Assembly (NCBI GenBank): GCA_023678885.1
Contig: CM042985.1
Span: 6,188,985 to 6,252,984, forward strand
DNA from: Pogostemon cablin
Lineage: Eukaryota; Streptophyta; Magnoliopsida; Lamiales; Lamiaceae
Direction: 5' to 3'
DNA: 64,000 nt
Shown here: in pieces, positions 11,301 to 19,348 of the stretch
Layout of the letters: each line of letters begins with the position of its first letter
Numbering within the stretch: the first letter of the stretch is position 1
The notes under the pieces: model-generated
Database searches by the model: none
What the model saw: the letters and a program-made list of their open reading frames with translations, nothing else
Told to the model about the DNA's origin: nothing
Position numbers and translations under genes: made by a program

Positions 11301-13472
11301 GATACTTTTCAGAAAATATCTAGCGTCTGCGAAGTATGACTCTGCTTCTGTAAATGGCTTTTCATCACCGAGTACCTTCTTTATGTTACCTCCATCGCAG
11401 TATTTGAAGCACTGATGCAGCGTAGAAGGAATCACTCCATTTTCATGCAACCATGGGCGCCCCAAGAGCATGTTATATGATGTTTTAGCATCAATGACAT
11501 GAAACAAAACTGTTGAGGCCATCTCATCTATTATTAAGTTCATGACTATCGTACCAAGTGTTCTCTGGCCCTCTTGATTGAACCCATGAATCGTCAATCG
11601 GCTACTGCCAAGTTCATCTGTTGAAATCCCTAACTTTTTCAACGTTATTAGAGGTAGGATATTGACCGCTGAACCTCCATCAATCAGTATTCGATTCACC
11701 CTTTGCTCTTGAGTGCAACCAGCTACGAACAAGGGTCGGTTGTGAGATTGTGAACCGAGCAGTAAGTCTCCTTCAGTGAAGGTAATCTTCATAGCATGGG
11801 CCTTGCTTTCAACTTTAGGCACAACAGCTTCGCCTGCCATATTGCATGAATAATTATTTCCACCGTCTGCAGAAGTAGAGTTTGCAGTTGCATCTTCATC
11901 TAGAAAGATCTTCCCTTGCTCAACCAATCGCATAACTTTGTCTTTAAAGACAAAGCAATCTTTGATAGAATGTCCCACCAGTCTATGATACTTGCAGTAT
12001 TTCGGATTGTCCGTTTGTCCTGCTTTTTCTGGTCGCTTCATTTTAGGAAGCTCGATAAGTTTATCTTTGAGCAGATCATCGAGTATGCCTGGGACATCCG
12101 AATCAAGGAATGGGTACTTCCTTTCTTGCATTTCTTTCAAGGTCAATCTTCTTTGCCCCCTTTCTTGGGACTCATTCTTCACTTTATCATCTTTTTCATT
12201 CTCATTCCTTCGGAACTTGACAGTTGATGCATTTGTTGCCATAGACCCTTTTTCGGAAGATTTGTTGTAGGGTTTGCCTCCTTTTCTTGCCTCTTGCTTT
12301 TCTTTATACTTGTGGGATCCAGGAATCGGTGGTTCTACAACTCCACTTATCCCCATACTTAGCTCCATGTCGTGAGCTCTTGTGGCCAAGTCTTCAAAGG
12401 TTTTAGGCTTAATCCCTTGAAGTATGTAACGAAGGTTCCATTGCATTCCTGCTGTGTACATCTCAATGCCAGAAACTTCAGACAATCGATCTTTACAGTT
12501 TAGGCTCAAATTTCTCCATCGATTAATGTACTCAATTACTGGCTCTTCTTTTAACTGACGGGTGTTCGTCAACTCTATCATGCTAACCGTCCTCCTAGTA
12601 CTATAGAAATGGTTAAGGAATTGATATTCCATCTGATCCCAACTGTCTATAGAATCAGCCTCCAAGTCGGTGTACCATTCAAAAGCATTTCCCTTCAGAG
12701 AGCGAACGAATTGTCTCACCATATGATCTCCGTGAGTGCCAGCATCATTGCACGTTTCTATGAAATGTGCTATATGTTGCCTTGGATTACCTTTGCCATC
12801 AAACTGTTGGAACTTGGGGGGTTGATAGTTAGGTGGCATCCTCAAGTTGCCAACCCTCCTAGTATAAGGCTTAGCATAAGCGAATGAAGGTTTAGAGCTC
12901 TCTTCGAATTGGTCCTTCATTGTGCCAAGTATAATGCTTTTTAACTGGCTGATAGGAACCATTCCATCATGGGAGATGTTCAATTCTTCTTCAATCACCC
13001 TTTTCCCCATCGTCTGACGCTTCGCAGACTCATCTACTTCATTTTCAGCATCTTCTTCTTGCTTTTCGTTCGCATGGCTAGTTTCAGCACCAGTCATTTT
13101 CTCCATCAGTTTGAAAATCAAAGTATTTTGTTCTTGGTTCTGTTTGGCAAGCGCAGCAACAGATTCAGTTAAGCTTGCCAACTGTTCTTCGACAGACGAA
13201 GTGTTTATTACCATTGTCGAGGCTATGGATGAATCAGACGATGAGCTTTCTTCAAGTATAGGGGTTGAGTTAGCTGAGTCATTTTTCTCATCTTTATCAT
13301 CATATGGTATCACTCCAGAGGTAACTCCAACTGAAGAATTTATCTCTGAAGAGGCTTCAGATCGTGCCATCTTTGACATGCTTCTAGTTGTCACATTAAC
13401 GTCTTCCACTTGTAATTCTGAAGACTTGAAGACAGAAGCTGATCTGTTGACTTTGACCCTTAGCGGAACCAT
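8265..13472 (-). CDS. gag-pol: Gag-protease-RT-RNase H-aRNase H polyprotein (Tat lineage)
   Basis: A 1735-codon frame without stops, starting at the ATG at 13472 just after the primer site. Order seen: a coiled-coil N-terminus; the Retrotrans_gag domain (about residues 215-390, with GNPRQHIAHFIETCNDAGT); a protease with ILIDGGSAVNILP near residue 597; reverse transcriptase with YVDD near 1287; a first RNase H whose leading catalytic Asp is replaced (LYISAQERSVGALL, near 1430), as is usual in Tat elements; a second, archaeal/plant-type RNase H (YFDGAAHREGAGAG near 1579, AEYQAL, YGDSLL, QADALA) with all four acidic residues. The frame ends in a few off-frame residues where integrase should continue. 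Expressed from the right LTR. Confidence 0.95.
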   Translation of the reverse strand: MVPLRVKVNRSASVFKSSELQVEDVNVTTRSMSKMARSEASSEINSSVGVTSGVIPYDDKDEKNDSANSTPILEESSSSDSSIASTMVINTSSVEEQLASLTESVAALAKQNQEQNTLIFKLMEKMTGAETSHANEKQEEDAENEVDESAKRQTMGKRVIEEELNISHDGMVPISQLKSIILGTMKDQFEESSKPSFAYAKPYTRRVGNLRMPPNYQPPKFQQFDGKGNPRQHIAHFIETCNDAGTHGDHMVRQFVRSLKGNAFEWYTDLEADSIDSWDQMEYQFLNHFYSTRRTVSMIELTNTRQLKEEPVIEYINRWRNLSLNCKDRLSEVSGIEMYTAGMQWNLRYILQGIKPKTFEDLATRAHDMELSMGISGVVEPPIPGSHKYKEKQEARKGGKPYNKSSEKGSMATNASTVKFRRNENEKDDKVKNESQERGQRRLTLKEMQERKYPFLDSDVPGILDDLLKDKLIELPKMKRPEKAGQTDNPKYCKYHRLVGHSIKDCFVFKDKVMRLVEQGKIFLDEDATANSTSADGGNNYSCNMAGEAVVPKVESKAHAMKITFTEGDLLLGSQSHNRPLFVAGCTQEQRVNRILIDGGSAVNILPLITLKKLGISTDELGSSRLTIHGFNQEGQRTLGTIVMNLIIDEMASTVLFHVIDAKTSYNMLLGRPWLHENGVIPSTLHQCFKYCDGGNIKKVLGDEKPFTEAESYFADARYFLKSIKADKQEGTSSQDKKQEKENADDFSSTQSNESKQLIKTVEGLTLPLTKVDAEKPSPPPLKGFTRPTQAAKTEHGDVFEAAVSKSYSPQAYKLLVKAGYDPQEKGAANELSHKTPSRTTQEKLKSNGRTSKYTRTGIGYVPQKPVRIAIKRANTNYITEDEIFSEEEESHEEDRKTERISVFERLKPAGAKRTTKFPSFPKIHSRIPSRMKRRHFLTISCGTILKAKKRTIIFTRSEEDDRESVGSSDVVHSIIMQTDLQSAERDLQSKIVKMRRDGYEVGSIVKVGENEQVGSNPQFQRQEFLEDVAAVNHVTIQEETSTEEEDADDAPPEFEEGIKSTVDQLKEINLGDANDPRPTYISALLPSEEEKAYIELLQEFRDVFAWSFKEMPGLDPKVAVHHLAVKKGVKPVKQMQRRFRPELVPLIEAEVNKLLETGKIREVKYPTWLSNIVPVRKTNGQLRMCVDFRDLNLACPKDDFPLPITELMIDATTGHEVLSFMDGSSGYNQISLAPEDQEKTAFRTPKGIYCYNVMPFGLRNAGATYQRAMQKIFDDMLHKNVECYVDDIVVKSKKKNDHLKDLRQIFERLRKFQLKMNPLKCAFGVSSGKFLGFIVRHRGIEIDKAKIDAIMKMQVPRNIHELKSLQGKLAYLRRFIANLAGRCQPFSHLMKKGSPFEWDEACTNAFNSIKAYLMKPPVLVAPIVGRPLILYISAQERSVGALLAQNNDEGKECALYYLSRTMTPNELKYSPIEKICLALIFAIQKLRHYFQAHTVYLVSKANPLKFVMSKPVLSDRLARWYLQLQQFEIIYVPQKAVKGQVLANFLADHPMPAEWELSDDLPDEDILAIEITPPWKMYFDGAAHREGAGAGVVFVTSDGEVLPYSFNLTENCSNNVAEYQALILGLEMAVDVKQRHLKVYGDSLLIINQLLGLYEVKKPELRPYYDYAQRLMNWLGDVEIEHLPRSKNKQADALAKLASTIAMPEAHSKFRSAKVGWYLPSSKRKMMKKLGIVP

Positions 13473-13509
13473 CTTACTTTGCTCGAAGAGGAGATGAGAG
13501 GTAGAAACG

Positions 13510-13527
13510 GTCCCACTGGGCGTGCCA
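13510..13527 (-). other. Primer-binding site of the Tat element
   Basis: Minus-strand TGGCACGCCCAGTGGGAC begins five bases inside the 5' LTR end and starts with TGG, as expected for pairing to a tRNA 3' CCA end. The tRNA could not be identified with confidence. The identical site occurs in the gag-only element at 19326-19343. Confidence 0.85.
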
Positions 13528-13532
13528 AAATT

Positions 13533-14792
13533 TGTAACAACAAATATTGTATTTATTAAATAATAAACACAAAAGAAATTACAATAATAATTCGAGATGG
13601 ATTGAACTTGAGAATTTTAGTGAACAGCTTCTATTTATCCTCTGATTCCTCTCTTGAGTTGACTTTGGCTTCTTTCAACTTTCGGAGCTGGATCTTCGGA
13701 TGAAGCTTGTCCGTGCTCGGGTTTGGGACTTGAAGCTTTAAAATATTTATCCAGAGGCGTCGAGCCTTTGTTTGGATCAAACGTTGACTTGAATTTGTCG
13801 TGAAGAACGTCGTTCAATTTGATAGAACACTGTTGACCTCACGAGTTTTACTGGATGAAGAACGCCGGATCGGAGAGGCTTAGCACCTTGGTCCTTGATC
13901 AGAGGCGGTTCTTGACTTGAAGTTGCTTTGAAGCTGCTTGAAGATTGACTTGAAGCCTTCGACTTGAAGCTTTGAAGACTTGAAGATCTGGAGCTTGAAG
14001 ACTCGAAGATTTGAAGATCCTCGAAGGTCTTGAGCTTGAAGATTCGAAGATTTGAAGATCCTCGAAGGTCTTGAGCTTGAAGCTTTGAAGATTTGAAGAT
14101 CCTCGAAGGTCTTGAGCTTGAAGATTCGAAGATTTGAAGATCCTTGAATGTTCTTGATCTTGAAGCTTTGAAGATTCGAAGATCCTCGAATGTTCTTGAT
14201 TTCTTCAAGAGCGTCTTGCCTCCGGGTGCTTGAATGTGTTTTGAATGAGGACTGAAGGTCCTTATTTATAGGTAGAGAAAATAACCACTTGAGAGATATT
14301 TTCTCCTTTAAAAGATATGTTGGGCTTCTTCCTTTAATTAAGCCTGCTGGACTGGATACGGGCCTATTTAATTTAAATAAGCCTGCTGGATTTAACTTGG
14401 GTCTATTTAATTTAATTAGGCATGCTGGATTTGACTTGGGCCTATTTAATTTAATTAGGCATGCTGGGCTTGACCTGGACCTATTTAATTTAATTAGGTC
14501 TTCTGAACTTGATTTGAACTCATTTGACTTGGGTCAAGTCCACATGACTTGAATGGAGCCCACTTAACTCGAATTTGAGCCAATTTAACTTGAATGAGGC
14601 TCTTTTAACATGGATCGAGCCCATTTGACTTGGATTTGAACTCAAATATTTATATTAATTATCAATTATTTATTTACTTATTTTAGGAATTAATTTATTT
14701 AAATTCCTTAATAAATATATATTTAATTAATATTTAATATATTTTCCTTTGCATTTTATATTTATTTAGGCAATAAAATTTAATTGCCTACA
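13533..14792 (-). repeat. 5' LTR of the Tat element
   Basis: Direct copy of 21-1272, 1260 bp against 1252 bp. It holds the same GAAGATT-type tandem array (about 13920-14200) and the GGCCTATTTAATTTAATTAGG repeats (about 14360-14500). The outer TSD GTAAC follows at 14793-14797. Confidence 0.95.
14261..14270 (-). promoter_or_regulatory. LTR TATA box (U3 promoter of gag-pol)
   Basis: Minus-strand CCTATAAATAAGG lies about 520 bp inside the U3 end. The corresponding positions of the gag-only LTRs read CATATAAATAAGGG in otherwise similar sequence, so the promoter core is shared by the two families. Confidence 0.6.
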
Positions 14793-14797
14793 GTAAC

Positions 14798-15000
14798 ATT
14801 CATATATTATTTTATATTTTTAATTAATTAAACTCATAGAATCAAGAACGTTATGAAAATAAAGAAAGCGAGCCATAGAAAAAAAAAATTAAAGAAAATG
14901 GAGTATATAAAAATACAAATCCTATAAAATTGGCGGGTCCCGCTTTGGGACCTGTTTTACCCGGCGAACCATGCTCGTTTGACATAAATACAACCGCTTA
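14798..15000. other. Short host flank between the Tat element and the LINE
   Basis: About 200 bp with no gene. Its last nine bases, AACCGCTTA (14992-15000), recur at 22069-22077 after the LINE poly(A) tract. Before the LINE inserted, this flank was therefore contiguous with the 3' side of the ubiquitin-like gene at 22247-24037. Confidence 0.8.
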
Positions 15001-15572
15001 CAAACTGCAGAACGTGAAGGTGAAATCCAAGGCTTACAAGTGAGTCGGAGAGCACCATCAATCACACACCTCTTCTTCGCAGATGATAGTATTTTGTTCT
15101 TCGAGGCAACCAAGGAGGCTTGTAGAAAGATATCAGAGATTATTGAATGTTATGAAAAAGCCTCGGGACAACGCATCAACTTAAACAAATCTGAACTGGC
15201 TGGAAGTGCTAATATATCTGAAGGTGTAATGGGACACTACCGTGATGAATTGGGAGTCCAATCTGTTGAACAATACTCAAAATACCTTGGACTCCCAACA
15301 CTTATTGGGAGGTCAAAAAAGCAGGTTTTCAGCACAATAGTGGAGAGGGTATTAACACGGCTCAAAGGATGGAAAGAGAGAACACTATCAAAGGCAGGAA
15401 AAGAGATTTTGTTGAAAACTGTAATTCAAGCCATTCCAAGCTATGCAATGAGTTGCTTTCTTTTTCCTGTTTCAATTTGCAAGGATATCGAACGAGCTAT
15501 TGCACGTTTTTATTGGGGTTCTTCCATGGACCATCAGAAAACACATTGGGCTAGTTGGGAGAAAATGGCAAG
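15001..15572 (+). pseudogene. LINE reverse transcriptase, C-terminal part (5' fragment)
   Basis: Open frame from the truncation point through the FADD box (HLFFADDSILFFEA), then YLGLPTLIGRSKKQVF, LKGWKERTLSKAGKEILLK and IARFYWGSS, a run of landmarks typical of plant L1 reverse transcriptases after the catalytic palm. There is no native start codon; the fragment begins where the LINE was truncated. It ends at the nested LTR insertion, inside the conserved W-E-K-M segment. Confidence 0.9.
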
Positions 15573-16174
15573 TGTAGGCACCTGAATTTTATTGCCTATT
15601 AAATAAAATATGTGGCAAATTAATGCAATAATTATCAATTAATTATTTATTTATTAAGGAATTTAAATAAATTAATTCCTAAAATAAATGAGTAAATAAT
15701 TGATAATTAAGCCTTATCCAGTCCAGCAGGCTTAATTAAAGGAAAAAAGCCCAACATATCTTTTAAAGGAGAAAATATCTCTCAAGTGGTTATTTTCTCT
15801 ACATATAAATAAGGGTCTTCAGTCCTCATTCCAGACACACCAAAACATCTGAAGACGCGCTTCTGAAGAGATCAAGAATACGAGCAGTGCTCCCTTGAGA
15901 TCTTCAAGTATCTTCAAGTCAAGACTTAAGATCTTCAAGCATCTTCAAGTCAAGAACCGCCTCCAATCAGAGATCAAGGTGTCCAGCCCCTCCGATCCGG
16001 CGTTCTTCCAGCCAACCGCCTCCGATCAGAGATCAAGGTGTCCAGCCCCTCCGATCCGGCGTTCTTCCAACCAACCGCCTCCAAACTGTTTACTTAAATT
16101 CTCAAGTTCAATCCATATTGGATTTTCTTTGTAATTTATTTTGTATTTTAATAAATACAAAATTTGTTGTTACA
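15573..16174 (+). repeat. Extra LTR in inverted orientation (left terminus)
   Basis: Reads TGTAGGCACC to TTGTTACA, the reverse of the other two LTRs. It is 602 bp because a stretch of roughly 300 bp next to the U5 end and most 59-bp repeats are missing (two remain). Its U5 end meets the truncated U5 end of the neighbouring LTR at 16171-16174 through a TACA microhomology, forming a long palindrome. Confidence 0.9.
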
Positions 16175-17141
16175 AAATAAATTACAAAGAAAATCCAATA
16201 TGGATTGAACTTGAGAATTTAAGTAAACAGTTTCTAGCTATCCTCTGATTCCTCTCTTGAGTTGACTTCTTTGACTTTATCAACTTTCTGAGCCGGATTT
16301 TCGGATGAAGCTTGTCCGTGCTCGGGGTTGACTTGATGCTTTAAAACGTTTATCCAGAGGCGTCGAGCCTTTGTTCGGATCAAACGTTGACTTGAAGATT
16401 TGTCGTGAAGAACGCCGTTCAATTTGGTAGAACGTTGACTTCACGGAGACTGTTGGATGAATTTGATATGAAGAACGCCTGATCGGAGGGGTTGGACACC
16501 TTGATCTCTGACCGGAGACGGTTGGCTGGAAGAACGCCGGATCTGAGGGGCTGGGAACCTTGATCTCTGATTGGAGGCGGTTGGCTGGAAGAACGCCGGA
16601 TCGGAGGGGCTGGGAACCTTGATCTCTGATTGGAGGCGGTTGGCTGGAAGAACACCGGATCGGAGGGGCTGGACACCTTGATCTCTGATCGGAGGCGGTT
16701 GGCTGGAAGAACGCCGGATCGGAGGGGCTGGACACCTTGATCTCTGATTGGAGGCGGTTCTTGACTTGAAGATGCTTGAAGATCTTAAGTCTTGACTTGA
16801 AGATACTTGAAGATCTCAAGGGAGCACTGCTCGTATTCTTGATCTCTTCAGAAGCGCGTCTTCAGATGTTTTGGTGTGTCTGGAATGAGGACTGAAGACC
16901 CTTATTTATATGTAGAGAAAATAACCACTTGAGAGATATTTTCTCCTTTAAAAGATATGTTGGGCTTTTTTCCTTTAATTAAGCCTGCTGGACTGGATAG
17001 GGCTTAATTATCAATTATTTACTCATTTATTTTAGGAATTAATTTATTTAAATTCCTTAATAAATAAATAATTAATTGATAATTATTGCATTAATTTGCC
17101 ACATATTTTATTTAATAGGCAATAAAATTCAGGTGCCTACA
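16171..17141 (-). repeat. 3' LTR of the gag-only element, U5 end truncated
   Basis: Ends GGTGCCTACA at 17141. It matches the right LTR but lacks about 30 terminal bases at the palindromic junction and has four 59-bp repeat units instead of six. Those two differences account for the length gap (971 against 1118 bp). Confidence 0.9.
16480..16755. repeat. 59-bp tandem repeats in the middle LTR
   Basis: Unit landmarks are CGGTTGGCTGGAAGAACGCC, GGATCGGAGGGGCTGG and CCTTGATCTCTGATTGGAGG; four units. Because 59 is not a multiple of three, the proline/serine-rich open frames over the array shift with each unit and are not genes. Confidence 0.85.
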
Positions 17142-17930
17142 AATGCCCCCTCGCACTTTGTTCACGGACGCCTTTGTGTTGAAGTGAACAAATTGCGACA
17201 CTCCATTATTGATCTACATGACTGAATTTTATTGCTTGTCTCAGCAACTTGATACGAATAGCCTGAATTATGACTGAACTTAGTGAAGTGCTAAGCGGCT
17301 ACGTACCTCTTCACAGAGAATCAAGTCATAACGTAGTTCAAAAGGACATGATTTGGTTTGAATAAGGGGTGCCGTACACAGTTTATACTCGTGCGGGCCA
17401 GGAGTAACATGCAGTTTATGCTCGTGCATTAAAGAGCTTTGAACTTGAATTTGCTGACAATTTATACTCGTGTCAATGAGTCTTCAATTTGATTTGTAGA
17501 CAGTTTATACTCTTCTCAAGGAGTCTTGAACTTGAGTTGGAAAGTTTAATCTCGTATCAAGGAGTGTAATATGTAGAGAGTTCCATCTCTTCTCAAGAAA
17601 ATTTGATTTAAGTGGGATAGTTTAGGCTCGTATCAAAAGAGCATAACATGCAGAGAGTTTCGTCTCTTCTCAAGGAGATTTGATTTAAGTTAGATAGTTT
17701 TAACTCATATCAAGGAGCATAATGTGGACAGTTTTTGCTCGTGTCGGGAAGCATTGCTTGAGAAATTTTAGATAGTTTTAGCTCGTATCAAGGAGTATAA
17801 CATGTGGACAGTTTATGCTCGTGTCGAGGAGCATTGCTTGAGAAATTTTAGATAGTTTTAACTCGTATCAAGGAGTATAACATGTGGACAGTTTATGCTC
17901 GTGTCGAGGAGCATTGACTTTGTTAATAGT
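17142..17930. repeat. Purine tract and spacer repeat array downstream of gag
   Basis: Starts with the purine tract next to the LTR (17142-17154, minus strand). From 17359 to 17925 there are about a dozen diverged units with the landmarks GACAGTTTATGCTCGTGTC and AGGAG; the last ones are near-identical and about 75 bp long. Same motif as the Tat spacer at 6660-6990, but expanded. No coding potential. Confidence 0.8.
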
Positions 17931-19277
17931 TCATTGCCCCCAATCATCGGGTGAATTACTTTCTCTTACTTTAACTTCATTTCTTTGAATCTTTATTGAC
18001 ACCGGCTTCTTTGAATGTGATTCCTCCTCGAGAGGTTCATCAAGTGAAATGTCTTCAAATTCATAAGAGTTGTTGCTTGGAAATTCGAAGTCACTTGATG
18101 GCATACTTAACTCCATATCATGAGCTCTTGTAGCTAGTTCTTCAAAAGTCTTTGGTTGAATCCCTTGGAGGATGTATCGCAGACTCCATTGCATTCCTTG
18201 AATGCACATGTTGATGGCAGAGACTTCGGACAATTGATCTTTACAATTCAAGCTTAGATTTCTCCATCGATTAATATAATCGATTACTGGCTCTTCTTTC
18301 CACTGGCAAGTGTTAGTCAATTCGATCATATTAACAGTCCTTCGAGTGCTGTAGAAGCTATTGAGAAACTCTTTTTCCATTTGCCCCCAACTGTCGATGG
18401 AGTTAGCTTCCAATTCGATATACCAATCAAAGGCATTTCCTTTCAGCGAGCGGACAAATTGTTTGAGCATATGATCATCAAAGGTTCCAGCATCGTTGCA
18501 TGTCTCGACGAAATGCGCTATATGTTGCCTTGGATTGCCTCTGCCATCGAATTGTTGAAAGTTAGGAGGTTGGTAGTCAATTGGCATCTTCAAACAGTCA
18601 ACTCTCTTTGTATATGGCTTTTTATAGGCAACAGAAGAATTTGAGCTCTCTTTAAATTTGTCTTTTATTGTCTCTAGTACGATGCTCTTCAATTGGTTCA
18701 TAAGGAGCATTCCGTCAGCAGAAATTTGTATATGTTCTTCAACTGGCTTCTTTTCAGAAAGATGATGTTTCGAAGAGTCTTCCTCCTCGTCTTTACCTTT
18801 AACTTGCTTATCATCTGCATGGCTTGTCTGTGCTATCTCCATCTTTTCCATCAGTTTGGATATCAACAGACCTTGTTCTTGGCTTTGTTTAGTGAGTGCA
18901 GCAACGGACTGAGTCAAACTTGCCAGTTGTTCTTCGACAGACGAAGCATTTGTTGCCATGGCAAAGGCTATGGGTGAGTCATACGCTGAATTTTCTATGG
19001 ATTGAAGAGTTTGGATGTTGGAGTCACCTTCACTATCTTTGTCGTTGTGCATTGGCTTATCGAGAAAGATCTCCTCCACAAGGTTTGTCATAGAGGAGCC
19101 TTCAGATATACTTCTTGTAACGACTTCGACATCTTTAGCCTGCAACTCTGAAAGCTTTGAGGCAGTAGATCTTCTTATTGCAATCTTGATTGGAGTTGTC
19201 CTTTTAATCTTCACAGTCTGCAGCTCTGAAGGCTTTAAGACAGGAGACCTTCTTATTGCAATTCTGAGATGAGCCAT
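17931..19277 (-). CDS. gag: Gag protein of the non-autonomous element
   Basis: A frame of about 448 aa from the ATG at 19277. It has a basic N-terminus with two RIAIRRS repeats, a short coiled coil (LASLTQSVAALTKQSQEQG), then a Retrotrans_gag domain (GRGNPRQHIAHFVETCNDAG ... ATRAHDMELSM). It aligns closely along its length with the gag part of the Tat polyprotein, but stops after gag with a short Ser/Glu-rich tail; there is no protease frame. The open frame extends upstream into the LTR, but the ATG at 19277 matches the position of the Tat gag start. Presumably assembles with helper Gag-Pol in the cytoplasm. Confidence 0.9.
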   Translation of the reverse strand: MAHLRIAIRRSPVLKPSELQTVKIKRTTPIKIAIRRSTASKLSELQAKDVEVVTRSISEGSSMTNLVEEIFLDKPMHNDKDSEGDSNIQTLQSIENSAYDSPIAFAMATNASSVEEQLASLTQSVAALTKQSQEQGLLISKLMEKMEIAQTSHADDKQVKGKDEEEDSSKHHLSEKKPVEEHIQISADGMLLMNQLKSIVLETIKDKFKESSNSSVAYKKPYTKRVDCLKMPIDYQPPNFQQFDGRGNPRQHIAHFVETCNDAGTFDDHMLKQFVRSLKGNAFDWYIELEANSIDSWGQMEKEFLNSFYSTRRTVNMIELTNTCQWKEEPVIDYINRWRNLSLNCKDQLSEVSAINMCIQGMQWSLRYILQGIQPKTFEELATRAHDMELSMPSSDFEFPSNNSYEFEDISLDEPLEEESHSKKPVSIKIQRNEVKVRESNSPDDWGQ

Positions 19278-19325
19278 ACTTTGTATCTTTGAACTTTTAA
19301 AGAGAAGAGATGAGAGGTCGAAACT

Positions 19326-19343
19326 GTCCCACTGGGCGTGCCA
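19326..19343 (-). other. Primer-binding site of the gag-only element
   Basis: Minus-strand TGGCACGCCCAGTGGGAC, identical to the Tat site, five bases inside the LTR. This supports use of the same tRNA and the same reverse transcriptase. Confidence 0.85.
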
Positions 19344-19348
19344 AAATT

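Larger units (their letters stand above)
21..14792 (-). mobile_element. Tat-lineage Ty3/gypsy LTR retrotransposon, nearly complete
   Basis: Seen: two direct LTRs (21-1272 and 13533-14792), each running TG to CA, flanked by the 5-bp target duplication GTAAC at 16-20 and 14793-14797. Gag-pol and integrase lie on the minus strand, so the 5' LTR is on the right. A primer-binding site abuts the right LTR and a purine-rich tract abuts the left one. The two LTRs differ by roughly a dozen substitutions and one 8-bp indel in about 1250 bp. Family knowledge: a degenerate first RNase H followed by an intact second one, plus an extra antisense ORF between pol and the 3' LTR, are hallmarks of the Tat/Ogre/Retand group. 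Inference: a recent insertion, disabled mainly by a frameshift between RNase H and integrase. Confidence 0.95.

Noticed and set aside
16280..16819. 179-aa Pro/Ser-rich frame, and similar frames at 19626-20144, 368-688 and 13777-14208
   Set aside because: They lie wholly on LTR tandem repeats (59-bp or GAAGATT units); unit length or composition creates the frames, and no domain is present.
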